Source: Gammaproteobacteria bacterium
GTDB taxonomy: Bacteria; Pseudomonadota; Gammaproteobacteria; Xanthomonadales; SZUA-36
Assembly: GCA_030431095.1 (NCBI GenBank)
Contig: JAUIJU010000014.1
Span: forward strand, 1 to 64,000
Direction: 5' to 3'
Length of the DNA stretch: 64,000 nucleotides
Shown here in pieces: positions 8,392 to 16,684 of the stretch (the first letter of the stretch is position 1; the number at the start of each line of letters is the position of its first letter). The notes under the pieces were generated by a model. That model saw only the letters and a program-made list of their open reading frames with translations. It had not been told where the DNA came from and searched no databases. The position numbers and the translations under genes were made by a program.

Positions 8392-9705
8392 GTGACCGAT
8401 CCATCCACGATGTGGCCAAAATGGCGGCCATGGCTGCGTGCCCCGCGCCCCGGGACACTGCACGGGCGCCGCGGAATGCGCCGTGCCGCCTGCCTGTCGA
8501 TGTTGCTGACCGTGACGCTGGGCGCCTGTTCCATGGCCCCCTATGACCCCGGCTCGGTTGAACAGGCCGATTTCACCGAGCGATCCGTCCACTTCTCCTC
8601 GGGTAACATCACCGTGCGCGCCGCCGTGCCCGGCGATGCCGAAGCGGAATCCCTGTTGGGAATCGACGTATACGACCGCGGCATCCAGCCGGTCTGGGTC
8701 GAGGTTCGCAACGACAACGACACACCGGCCCGTGTCGTGATCTCGAGCATCGACCCGAAGTACTTTCCGCCAGCCGAGGTGGCCTGGTTTTTCAGAAAGC
8801 GGTTTTCGAACGAAGGCTGGCTGGATCTCGAGGCGCACCTGATCGACCTGGCCCTGCCACGCCGCGTCGGCCCGGGTGAGACGGTCTCGGGCCTGGTGTT
8901 CACCAACCTGTCGCCCGGCACCAAGTCCTTCAACCTGGACGTCTACCGCGGATCACTGCCGCCACGATACGAACAGTTCACCTTCTTTCTGAGGGTCCCC
9001 GGTTTCGTTCCTGACTACACGCAGGTCCGCTTCGAGGAACTGTACGGTGAACATGAACGGGTGTCGGTCACTTCCGAGGCGTTGCCTTCGGCTCTCGCGA
9101 ACTTCGGGTGTTGCTCGCGCAACGCCGAAGGGACGAAACGCGGCCGCCCGGTGAATCTGTACATCGTCGCCGAACCAGCCGTGCTGTTGCGTACGCTGCT
9201 CCGGGCAGGATGGGTTGAATCTTCCGCCGGGGCCACGACGGTCGACCCCGACAGCGTGCACTACCTGTTCGGCCGGCCGGCGGACGGTGCTTTTCGCAAA
9301 CCGCGCGACGGCACCACGGACCGTTCTGAACTGGGCATCTGGAAGACGCCCGTGCTGGTCGACGGCAAGGCGTTATGGGCCGCCCAGGTCCGGCATGCCA
9401 TCGGCCGCCGGTTTCCGCTGGGCGAGCGCCTGTTCGGGGTGCGCCTGGACCCGGATACCAACGAAGGGCGCAACTACGTGTTGCAGACTTTCTGGTACGC
9501 GCAGGCGCTCGAACAATGGGGTTTTGCGCCCACCGGGCAATTTGTTTCCGAGGCGGACCCGGCCATCGGGCTGGCCGATGACCCCTGGTTTTCTCGCGAC
9601 GATTTCAACGCCGTGATGTGGCTGTCCGATCAACCGGTACCGATGAACGAAACCCGGATCCAGGAATGGACGCCGCCGGCCACCGTCACCGGGCCCGACT
9701 CGTGA
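8392..9705 (+). CDS. LssY C-terminal domain lipoprotein, first copy
   Basis: A 437-residue lipoprotein with lipobox LTLGAC. The second half (about residues 240-400) matches the LssY_C domain: GRPVNLYIVAEPAVLLRTLLRAGW, then YLFGRPADGAFRKPRD, WAAQVRHAIGRRF and LDPDTNEGRNYVLQ. The GTG start at 8392 has GGAGG five bases upstream, whereas the internal ATG at 8476, which would give a more ordinary signal peptide, has none. LssY_C is found at the C-terminus of PAP2-like membrane phosphatases; here it is free-standing and anchored to a membrane as a lipoprotein. The N-terminal half has a beta-sandwich look (YDRGIQPVWVEVRNDNDTP). The function is unknown. Confidence 0.8.
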   Translation: MTDPSTMWPKWRPWLRAPRPGTLHGRRGMRRAACLSMLLTVTLGACSMAPYDPGSVEQADFTERSVHFSSGNITVRAAVPGDAEAESLLGIDVYDRGIQPVWVEVRNDNDTPARVVISSIDPKYFPPAEVAWFFRKRFSNEGWLDLEAHLIDLALPRRVGPGETVSGLVFTNLSPGTKSFNLDVYRGSLPPRYEQFTFFLRVPGFVPDYTQVRFEELYGEHERVSVTSEALPSALANFGCCSRNAEGTKRGRPVNLYIVAEPAVLLRTLLRAGWVESSAGATTVDPDSVHYLFGRPADGAFRKPRDGTTDRSELGIWKTPVLVDGKALWAAQVRHAIGRRFPLGERLFGVRLDPDTNEGRNYVLQTFWYAQALEQWGFAPTGQFVSEADPAIGLADDPWFSRDDFNAVMWLSDQPVPMNETRIQEWTPPATVTGPDS

Positions 9706-10967
9706 CCACGCCGAGGCACGTCCCGCTTCCCCTGGCGCCGCTGTTCGGACTCGCCCTGCTGCTCCTGGGCGGTTGCGCAGGCGGTCCGGAGCCGGTCACC
9801 ACCATTCCCGAAGGAGATTTCCGCGAGCGGCTCGAGGTCCAGGAGCGGGACGGGGTGCGCATCACCGCCGGGGTTCCCAGCGCCAGCGAGGTGGAGGCGC
9901 TGTTCGACGATGCGCTGTATGACCGGGGTATTCAGCCCGTCTGGATCGAGATCGAGAACGGCCGCGAGCAGATGATCAGCTTTCTCCCGGTGGGTCTGGA
10001 TCCGCAGTACTTTCCGCCGCTGGAGGTCGCGAACCTCGATGCGGGGGAATCCACGCCACCGGGCGAGCTGCTGGACCCGTTTTTTCTCGAACAGCGCATG
10101 CGCCTGGTGGTGCCGCCGGGTGAATCCCTGAGCGGGTTCGTCTTTTCACGGCTGGACGAAGGCACCAAGGCCTTCAACGTCGACGTTTTCGGCGAAGGCC
10201 ATTTCGCCACGTTCACGTTCTTCATCGCCGTGCCGGGCCTGCACATCGATCACTACAACGTGGACTGGGCGAGTCTATACGCCGACGACGAGTGGCGTGA
10301 ACTGGACGAGGAGGAGCTTCTGAATGGCATCGAGGCCTTCCAGTGCTGCGTCACGAACAAGTCGGGCGAGTCCACCGGCGACCCGCTGAACCTGGTGCTG
10401 ATCGCCCGCCCCACGGATGTGTACACCGCCTTCATCCGCGCCGGCTGGGATGAAACCGAGGCCATCACCGGCTCATCGAGTTGGAAGACCGTCAAGTCTT
10501 TCGTCAGCGGCAACAATTACCGCTATTCGCCGGTCAGCAGTCTCTACGCCCTGGGCAGGCCCCAGGACGTGGCGTTCCAGTGGACCCGCGAGAACATCCA
10601 CGAACGCAATCACCTGCGGCTGTGGATGTCGCCCTACACCTACCAGGGCGTGCCGGTGTGGGCCGGCCAGATCAGTCGCGATATCGGGGTGCGCTTCACG
10701 AAGAAGACCATCACCACGCACAAGATCGATCCGCAGGTCGACGAAACCCGCGAGTACCTGCTGGAGAATCTGGCGTACGCCCAGTCGCTCAAGGCCTACG
10801 GCTATGCCCGCGGGGTGGGGAAAGTGGACCAGGACGCACCGCGCGGAAACCTCACCGGCGATCCCTGGTTCACCGATGGCCTGCGCCTGGTGCTCTGGCT
10901 GAGCTCGCAGCCCGTAGCCATTGCGGACCTCGAATACCTGGACTGGCGCCGGCCCGCCGAGGAATGA
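9702..10967 (+). CDS. LssY C-terminal domain lipoprotein, second copy
   Basis: A 421-residue lipoprotein (lipobox LLLGGC) paralogous to the upstream protein over its full length, sharing the YDRGIQPVWIEIENG and DPQYFPPLEVAN blocks and the LssY_C end (SLYALGRPQDVAFQW, HLRLWMSPY, YQGVPVWAGQISRDIGV, HKIDPQVDETREYLLE). The GTG start overlaps the previous stop (GTGA), so the two are translationally coupled. LssY_C segments here retain the aspartate- and histidine-rich motifs better than the first copy does. Tandem duplication followed by divergence is the simplest reading; a heteromeric envelope complex is possible. Confidence 0.82.
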   Translation: MTTPRHVPLPLAPLFGLALLLLGGCAGGPEPVTTIPEGDFRERLEVQERDGVRITAGVPSASEVEALFDDALYDRGIQPVWIEIENGREQMISFLPVGLDPQYFPPLEVANLDAGESTPPGELLDPFFLEQRMRLVVPPGESLSGFVFSRLDEGTKAFNVDVFGEGHFATFTFFIAVPGLHIDHYNVDWASLYADDEWRELDEEELLNGIEAFQCCVTNKSGESTGDPLNLVLIARPTDVYTAFIRAGWDETEAITGSSSWKTVKSFVSGNNYRYSPVSSLYALGRPQDVAFQWTRENIHERNHLRLWMSPYTYQGVPVWAGQISRDIGVRFTKKTITTHKIDPQVDETREYLLENLAYAQSLKAYGYARGVGKVDQDAPRGNLTGDPWFTDGLRLVLWLSSQPVAIADLEYLDWRRPAEE

Positions 10968-10995
10968 ACCCCGACCCGGCGCGTGCCGCCCTGCC

Positions 10996-11949
10996 CTAGT
11001 ACTTGATCCCCACTTCGCGGCGGTCGCCCGTGTTGATGTTCTCGAGCGCGGTCACGTTCTGGTTGTCCACGGCGTTCATCGCCACGGACTTGACGTGTGT
11101 CACCAGCTTGGGGTCCCCGTGCTCCACGGCATTGGCCATCTGCTCCGCCGCGTAGGCGCTCAGGTTCGATCCCGGGTGGTAGGCGTAGGCGGAAAAGGGA
11201 AACTGTATGGGGTGTTCATGGTGCAGCAACACATCCTTGTCGAACGCCACTTCGACAGTGTTGGCAGCCACCGCATCGGCCTGGCAAGCGACGGAGTTTT
11301 TCATGAATTTGAACTCGTCGCCGTGATGCTGTGACTGCCAGCAATGGCAAAGTTCGTGAATCAGCAGCGTCTTGCTTGGCGAGAACGTGCCGCAGTTCAT
11401 GATCGTGACGTTCTGGGTTTCTTCCGGGAACGCCACGGTAAATGGCCGGCCGCCCGCACCGGTTTTGTTGGACAGGAAGATCCGGGAAAAATCGAGGCTG
11501 TTGCCATACACGGTCTTCGCCGTGGCGCGCTGCTTGTCAGTGAGAAAGCGGAACGGGCCCGATGATTCGCCGGCCGTGGCCTGGGAAAAGCGCGCCTGCG
11601 GGTCGCTGGACCCGACCAGGGCGCTGCTGCCGCCGACCTGCGCGAACTCAGCGGCGATCTGGTGGGCCATCGCCAGGTTGGCCTGGTCATGGGTGCCGCA
11701 ATTGACGCCGCTGCGCGCGGGAATGTCGGCCGGCCGGGCCAGCAGGCGGCCCCAGGTGTTTGGCCCCACGATGCCGTCCACGGCCAGTTGTTTCTGGCCC
11801 TGGAATTCCTTGACCCGGGCCAGGGTCAGGGGTCCGTAGTGTCCGTCGACGCCCAGCCGGGCCAATTGAGAGGGGTTGTGGCGGTTCAGCGCGGACTGCA
11901 GGCGCTGGACCGCCTGTCCGACAGCGCCGTAGGTAAGCATGGTGGGCAT
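10996..11949 (-). CDS. Peptidoglycan-binding domain fused to a HELxH-type metallopeptidase-like domain
   Basis: Residues about 7-70 form a PG_binding_1 domain (GAVGQAVQRLQSALN, GVDGHYGPLTLARVKEFQ, DGIVGPNTWGRLL). The remainder contains IHELCHCWQSQ, a HExxH-like zinc site with cysteine inside (H-E-L-C-H), followed by an aspartate-containing CQADAVAAN helix that could give a third ligand. There is no signal peptide. GGAGAT lies five bases upstream of the ATG. A cytosolic protein with a wall-binding domain and a metallopeptidase-like domain is the layout of some contractile-injection-system effectors and of cargo proteins with DUF4157-like domains. That assignment is inference. Confidence 0.7.
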   Translation of the reverse strand: MPTMLTYGAVGQAVQRLQSALNRHNPSQLARLGVDGHYGPLTLARVKEFQGQKQLAVDGIVGPNTWGRLLARPADIPARSGVNCGTHDQANLAMAHQIAAEFAQVGGSSALVGSSDPQARFSQATAGESSGPFRFLTDKQRATAKTVYGNSLDFSRIFLSNKTGAGGRPFTVAFPEETQNVTIMNCGTFSPSKTLLIHELCHCWQSQHHGDEFKFMKNSVACQADAVAANTVEVAFDKDVLLHHEHPIQFPFSAYAYHPGSNLSAYAAEQMANAVEHGDPKLVTHVKSVAMNAVDNQNVTALENINTGDRREVGIKY

Positions 11950-12080
11950 ACGACATCTCCCCGGCGCTCCACGCGCCGAATTCAGCTCTCCCTTGGCTCA
12001 AGTGCGGTTCGTCATCATCCTCCTCGAAGCAGCGAACTTCAACGACGATGCGGTGACCAGAGCCGCAAACGACTGGGCAC

Positions 12081-13397
12081 TCAGCTCAGCGCGACCTGGT
12101 CCAGCCCGCGGCGCACGGCCTTCACGTAGTCCGGCCACCGCTCGGTGATGCCATGGGCCTCCGCCAGGGCCTCCCACCGTGCGAACCCGGCTGCGGTCGC
12201 TTCGATGGCCTCGTCGACCCGGCCGACGGCAATGCCCGCGGAGCGCGCCACCTGGCGCACGTCCTCGCGGGTGATGCCCCTGGCCTTTCCGGCCACGGTC
12301 ATCTGGTGGCCGCCTGAAAACCACGGGTGCCGGTCCGTGGTGTACACCAGGTCATAGGCGGGAGACATCCGCCAGTCGCCTGACGGGTCCATCAGCAGGG
12401 CGAAGTTCTTGGCGTGATCGTCCCAGTTGTGGCCCATAACGTTGAACACCATGTAGCGGAACGCCATCTCGACCTCCCGGGCATCCTCGGTCAGGGCGCG
12501 CACATAGCGCAGTACGGTGGTGTAGTCGAGCACACGCTGCTCGTTGTGGTCGCTGTGCAGGAGCCCGGATATCGTGTGCATGTGCACCTTGCCGAAACCC
12601 GACCCCTTTTTCGCCGGCGGCAGGCGGTCGAAGCGTTTGACCATGAAGTGAAACCTGCCGCTGGCTTCCTCGACATGGGTCACCGGCGGAACCCTCAGCC
12701 CGGCTGCGCTTGCGATGAGGTTGTAGACATACTCCATGCGCTCGTAGGGCTTTGGCGAATCATCATCGTTCGCGGCCAGCCCGTCGAATTTGATGACCCA
12801 GGGCTCGTGATTTTCAGGCAGGGGGCCGGCCATGCCGTGGACCTTGAAGGAGCGGTTCTCCTCGTCGAACAGGATCGCCGCCTTGGCACGTGCACCGCCC
12901 GCGGTCGATCCGAACTGGTAGACCAGCTCCAGGCCATCGGGAAGCCGCTCCTCGGGCGTCTCCCGCAGGATTCGACGCGAACCTTCCCACAAGTTGAAGA
13001 GTTCGATGTCGATCGGTGCGTGCTGCTCCGTGGTGTGTTCCGCGGGTTCGAACTCCAGGGCGCCGAACGCCCTTTTTCCGATATAGGCAAGCATGTCCAG
13101 AGGGCCGATCAGGGCCGGATTGCGACCCTGTTCAATAAAGTACTTCTCGATCACCCGCGTGCCGTAGTGGTCCGGGAGGGCGTCGGCGATCATGCCCGGA
13201 ACGCCGCGAAAGCTGGTTTTCCTCAATTCCGGAAAGCGGTAAATGTCGGCCGATACCGACAACGTGACCGGTGACGGTTCGAAGGGCGGCGCCTTGAAGA
13301 ATTCCTCGTGGTACTGGAAGGAAACCACCCCCGTCCTTTCATCTTTCGCCAGGTAGCCCACCGTGTGGCCGTACAGCCCGACGGACAGGGCGGTCAT
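12081..13397 (-). CDS. hipA: HipA-family serine/threonine kinase toxin
   Basis: A 438-residue HipA-type kinase. The N-terminal HipA_N region (VGLYGHTVGYLAKDE, then PLDMLAYIGKRAFGAL) precedes the kinase core with a catalytic loop HNWDDHAKNFALL and a metal-binding AYDLVYT. The phosphate-contacting segment VKFDGLAANDDDSP is also visible. Known HipA kinases phosphorylate aminoacyl-tRNA synthetases and arrest growth. The ATG overlaps the stop of the upstream helix-turn-helix gene (ATGA), as in other hipBA pairs, where HipB neutralises and represses. It could belong to one of the divergent HipA subfamilies rather than classical HipA. Confidence 0.88.
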   Translation of the reverse strand: MTALSVGLYGHTVGYLAKDERTGVVSFQYHEEFFKAPPFEPSPVTLSVSADIYRFPELRKTSFRGVPGMIADALPDHYGTRVIEKYFIEQGRNPALIGPLDMLAYIGKRAFGALEFEPAEHTTEQHAPIDIELFNLWEGSRRILRETPEERLPDGLELVYQFGSTAGGARAKAAILFDEENRSFKVHGMAGPLPENHEPWVIKFDGLAANDDDSPKPYERMEYVYNLIASAAGLRVPPVTHVEEASGRFHFMVKRFDRLPPAKKGSGFGKVHMHTISGLLHSDHNEQRVLDYTTVLRYVRALTEDAREVEMAFRYMVFNVMGHNWDDHAKNFALLMDPSGDWRMSPAYDLVYTTDRHPWFSGGHQMTVAGKARGITREDVRQVARSAGIAVGRVDEAIEATAAGFARWEALAEAHGITERWPDYVKAVRRGLDQVALS

Positions 13398-13735
13398 TCG
13401 CCGGATTCCGGGGACTTTCGTGACACCCCGCTCTTCGCGCGCCGCCGCGGGCGTTTCGATGTCGCCTGCTCCGCCAGGGCGCGGAACTGATCGCGGGGTG
13501 AAAACTCCGGCTGCTCAAACAGCCCATCCAACTCACGGGTCAGCCCCAGGGCGCGGGACATTCTGACCAGGTTCGCCAGGGTGATTTCCCCTGTGCCCTC
13601 GAGTCTCTGGACGGCGGTCCTGCTGACGCCGGCTTTTCCGGCAAGCTCCGACTGGGACAACTTCCGACGCTGACGCGCTTGCCGCGCGCGTTGGGCCAGC
13701 GCGGTGAGAATCTCTTCATCTGTCCGGATATCCAT
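13394..13735 (-). CDS. hipB: XRE-family helix-turn-helix antitoxin/repressor (HipB-like)
   Basis: A 113-residue DNA-binding protein with a Cro/C1-type HTH at about residues 18-70 (KLSQSELAGKAGVSRTAVQRLEGTG, ITLANLVRMSRALGL) and an arginine-rich tail (SKRPRRRAKSG). I chose MDIRTDEEIL as the start; the open frame extends 13 codons upstream without a better ribosome site. It is translationally coupled to hipA and should repress the pair. The AT-rich upstream region contains repeated TTGATT elements and a perfect inverted repeat that are candidate operators. Confidence 0.85.
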   Translation of the reverse strand: MDIRTDEEILTALAQRARQARQRRKLSQSELAGKAGVSRTAVQRLEGTGEITLANLVRMSRALGLTRELDGLFEQPEFSPRDQFRALAEQATSKRPRRRAKSGVSRKSPESGE

Positions 13736-13774
13736 CGATGCCTGCACCCGGCGCACGGGCTGTCTTCGCACCAT

Positions 13775-14040
13775 TCGCCGTTTTTGATTGGAATAAGATT
13801 TTAACTGTTTATGATTGATTATTCAATCAATAATAGTGTTTATTTGACTATTTGAGTTATTTATAAATCAATTAAGCAAACATGACCCGCCTGACGGGCA
13901 CACCAAAAACCGGTCACCGGAATGGTCATTTTATAGGCATTGATTGATTTTTAACTCTTAACTATACATTTTCCTCTTCATTGATTGGTTTTTAATGCAA
14001 TTTATCTTCATGGAAAACCAACCTGGCGTCTCGAAACCGG
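13775..14040. repeat. AT-rich intergenic block with TTGATT repeats beside hipBA
   Basis: This block is far more AT-rich than its surroundings and has no credible gene. An inverted repeat ATTGATT-ATTC-AATCAAT occupies 13814-13831. Two direct copies of CATTGATTGRTTTTTAA lie at 13938-13954 and 13979-13995, 41 bases apart with one mismatch, and a further TTGATTGG occurs at 13784-13791. These are plausible HipB operators and promoter elements for hipBA; they could also mark a transferred segment whose DNA is unlike the host. Only a central stretch (about 13880-13930) returns to the GC-rich composition of the genome. Confidence 0.55.
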
Positions 14041-14162
14041 GAAATCAGCACGGCGCCGCCCAACATTCCGGACTATATTGGGAAAGTGATTCGACGATGT
14101 GACCGTTACCCGTCATCCAGTGGCTGACGAGGAAGCGGTACTGCGCCAGGAGGGCGACCGTC

Positions 14163-14942
14163 ATGTTCTTTCTGAGGGCGCAAGCACCCGCCCAGCAGCC
14201 GTTCGGCGCTACGCTCGCCCAATATGGCCTTGACCAGGCCGCCCAGACCGCGGCACTCGGTCACCCGCATAACGCCCACCTCCGAAACGGGAACCAACCT
14301 GCCGCACCCAATCACCGGCCGATGCGCGCAACCCACGTGGTGGTGCCGATCGCCCTGCAGCTGAACGTCACCCGGTTCCAGCCGGTTATCGACCTTCAGG
14401 ACGGATTGCGGCCGAGGCGCGTCGGTGACAACCGACCACCGACCTGCACACACGGCATCCATGTCAGCGTAGCCAGGAACCTCGGCGCGGGCACCCGCCT
14501 GAACTGGATCCAGACGGTGCAAAAGCTGAACAATCCCGACCCCAATGCGCCGAAAGTTTTCGTCGACGTGGGCCACAACGGCAAGCCGTTCATGCACCAG
14601 CCGCCGTCAGGCATGGCGCCGCCTGTACAAATGGACGACACGCCCTGCGGACCGGTGGCGCCTGGCCCGAACCAGGGAGTGGATTTCACGGCGACGACAA
14701 CGCTGGCGGTACTGCTGGACGACAAGATCATCCTCGCCGCGGCCAAGGTCTGGGGCTACACCATCGGCACCTCGCTCACCCTGCCCCAGGGGGTGACACC
14801 CAGACGACACCGTGACGCCTCGACCGCGGACTTTCGTGAGCAGCTGCGCATCCTTCGCCTGGGCCGCAACCAGCTGGGGCACAACACCGGGCCCAACCTG
14901 AACTACCTGCTGCCCCCAACCAACAACAGCATCGTTTCGTAA
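14163..14942 (+). CDS. Hypothetical protein, cytosolic, no recognised domain
   Basis: A 259-residue protein that I cannot assign. AGGAGG lies nine bases before the ATG. There is no signal peptide or membrane segment. It has a proline/asparagine-rich character, with NWIQTVQKLNNPDPNAP, a VDFTATTTLAVLLDDKIILAAAKVWGY strand-like stretch and a TADFREQLRILRLGRN helix near the end. Codon use is GC-rich at third positions throughout, which supports coding. It stands alone between the AT-rich hipBA block and a cupin gene. The uncharacterised neighbours with wall-binding or protease domains raise the possibility of secreted cargo, but nothing specific supports it. Confidence 0.6.
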   Translation: MFFLRAQAPAQQPFGATLAQYGLDQAAQTAALGHPHNAHLRNGNQPAAPNHRPMRATHVVVPIALQLNVTRFQPVIDLQDGLRPRRVGDNRPPTCTHGIHVSVARNLGAGTRLNWIQTVQKLNNPDPNAPKVFVDVGHNGKPFMHQPPSGMAPPVQMDDTPCGPVAPGPNQGVDFTATTTLAVLLDDKIILAAAKVWGYTIGTSLTLPQGVTPRRHRDASTADFREQLRILRLGRNQLGHNTGPNLNYLLPPTNNSIVS

Positions 14943-15086
14943 CCCGCCGCGGACGCTCGACGCCGGCCGGGCGATTTCCTGGCAGCGCGCCGCCGCTGGG
15001 TTCTCCCCGCAGGCGGGCACGACGCGTGGGATTTACTCCAGGCACATCGGCCATTAGGGTAAAGACTCCAGCAGGAGGACTCGAAA

Positions 15087-15731
15087 ATGAGCGCAGACCC
15101 CGAGAAGCCATCCATCGTCCGACGCGGCTACGTTTCAGAGCGCGGGCCGTTTGAAATCAACATCAACCCAAGGCTCAGCGGCGTGGTGCCGCTGAACCGG
15201 GAATCGGTGGACGCCCGCTTCGAGTTCGACGCCCTGGCGGAGAAGCACGGGCGTGAAGCGGCGCGCGAGAAGGTCCATGAAATGGTGGAGTCATACCTGC
15301 CCGGCGCCACGGCGACCGTGCTGTTCAACCAGGACAGCGAAAACGGCATGTCGCTGGCGCACATCTGGTTCGGCCCCAATTTCGAGCTGTTCCGGCACAG
15401 CCATCCCGCCTACGGCGACTGCCTTTACCTGATCCTGGCCGGCGAGGTGTCGGTGGGCAGCCGCAAGCTCGGGCCGGGTTCGACCATCTTCGTTCCCAAC
15501 GGCCAGCCCTACAAGTACACCGCCGGCCCGGAAGGCGTGGAAATTCTCGAGTATCGCAGCGGCGGCGGCGAAAAAGGCGCGCCGGAAGTGCACGTCGACG
15601 AGCGCACTCTCGAGGACATCGACAAGCTCATCGCGGGCTATCGCGAGAATCACGCCCAGTGGCAACCACCCGAAAACCTGGGCGACGTGGCCCGGCGCGT
15701 GGCCAAAGCTAGGTCGCCTGGCGAGGGGTAG
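15087..15731 (+). CDS. Cupin-domain protein
   Basis: A 214-residue protein whose middle is a single cupin barrel: FELFRHSHPAYGDCLYLILAGEVSVGSRKLGPGSTIFVPNGQPYKYTAGPEGVEILEYRSG. In cupin motif 1 the metal ligands would be the two histidines of RHSHP and a later acidic or polar residue. Motif 2 (PNGQPYKYTAG) lacks the usual histidine, so metal binding may be altered. AGGAGG precedes the ATG. The N-terminal 70 residues and the C-terminal helix (DIDKLIAGYRENHAQW) are extensions of unknown role. No pathway is suggested by its neighbours. Confidence 0.8.
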   Translation: MSADPEKPSIVRRGYVSERGPFEININPRLSGVVPLNRESVDARFEFDALAEKHGREAAREKVHEMVESYLPGATATVLFNQDSENGMSLAHIWFGPNFELFRHSHPAYGDCLYLILAGEVSVGSRKLGPGSTIFVPNGQPYKYTAGPEGVEILEYRSGGGEKGAPEVHVDERTLEDIDKLIAGYRENHAQWQPPENLGDVARRVAKARSPGEG

Positions 15732-15817
15732 ATTTCGCGACCGGCCTGCCCTGCTTCAAGCAACACGGTCCTGCAGGAAACAAAACCGGGTGATGTCGAC
15801 GCGAAGGCCGATACCGC

Positions 15818-16525
15818 TCAGGGCGAAAATTCCTCGCGTTTTCGTTCGCGACGATGTTTGATCAGCGGTATCGCGATGCCGAACACGCCATAGAAACATC
15901 CCGCGGCCGCCAGCCAAACACCCTGCGCGAACAGGGCAACCACGATCGAACCCAGCGGAATCAGCGTGCTGGCCAGCCAGAACTGGATGGTGGTCACCGT
16001 GTCGAAGCGCTCCGTGGGTGACAGCCCGATGTCATCCGCCACGCTCAGCGCGTGCCAGTTCAGCAGGGCGATCACGCTGGAAAGCGAGCTGTAGCCCAAC
16101 CCGAAGACGATCAGCACGTCGCGAAAGTCCTCGACCGAGGCATAGTTGAACGCCGACTCTGTCGTCACCCCCGGCAGGAACAGGAAGGCGCCGGAGTAGA
16201 TCGCCATGAGCGGATAGACGAACACCAGCACGACGAAAATCAGCACCAGTGACAGGAAGGTCGAACGGCCGTCCTCCAGGCCGTAGCGGCGGCTCCAGGT
16301 ATTGTGCGCGTACCAGAAAAACGCCACCGTACCGAAACACAGCGCGAACGCGGGCACCCGCTGCATGGCCAGGAGGAACTCGTCGTAGCTGGCCGGGATG
16401 GTGTCGCCGCCGCCGATGACCAGCAAGGTCACCGCGAAGGCAAAGGCCGCGTCGACAAAGGTCTCCAGGCGCGTCATTTCGGCGCCACGGAGGAGAAATC
16501 CGTCCCTGGTGTGGGTATTCGTCAC
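15818..16525 (-). CDS. TMEM175/DUF1211-type membrane protein, putative potassium channel
   Basis: A polytopic protein of about 235 residues with six hydrophobic segments. The first carries RLETFVDAAFAFAVTLLVI, the position and shape of the FSD-containing pore helix in TMEM175 proteins; the canonical FSD is replaced by FVD. WYAHNTWSRRYG after the third helix is also typical. Bacterial TMEM175 homologues form tetrameric potassium-selective channels. I took the GTG at 16525 so that the conserved RDGFLLRGAEMTRLE lead-in is kept; an ATG at 16573 would add 16 residues and an internal ATG at 16477 would remove it. Confidence 0.8.
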   Translation of the reverse strand: MTNTHTRDGFLLRGAEMTRLETFVDAAFAFAVTLLVIGGGDTIPASYDEFLLAMQRVPAFALCFGTVAFFWYAHNTWSRRYGLEDGRSTFLSLVLIFVVLVFVYPLMAIYSGAFLFLPGVTTESAFNYASVEDFRDVLIVFGLGYSSLSSVIALLNWHALSVADDIGLSPTERFDTVTTIQFWLASTLIPLGSIVVALFAQGVWLAAAGCFYGVFGIAIPLIKHRRERKREEFSP

Positions 16526-16614
16526 GTACTGGACCCTGTCCGGAAACTTCGCCGCAGTATAGCGGCAAGGCATCGATCCGGTTCGCCCGCCCGTTCACCC
16601 CGGAGCGCCGCCAG

Positions 16615-16641
16615 GAAAAAGCCCCGGCGCAGGGCCGGGGC
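16615..16641 (-). terminator. Rho-independent terminator of the TonB receptor gene
   Basis: On the minus strand an eight-base stem GCCCCGGC/GCCGGGGC with a five-base loop is followed directly by TTTTTC. It lies 43 bases past the stop of the receptor gene that reads toward it, so it should end that transcript. Confidence 0.75.
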
Positions 16642-16684
16642 ACAGGGATTCACAGGTGATTACCCTGCCGCTGCCTGCAGGGTG

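Noticed and set aside
13814-13995. Iteron-type replication origin
   Set aside because: The repeats are few, no replication initiator gene is near, and a hipB operator role explains them better.
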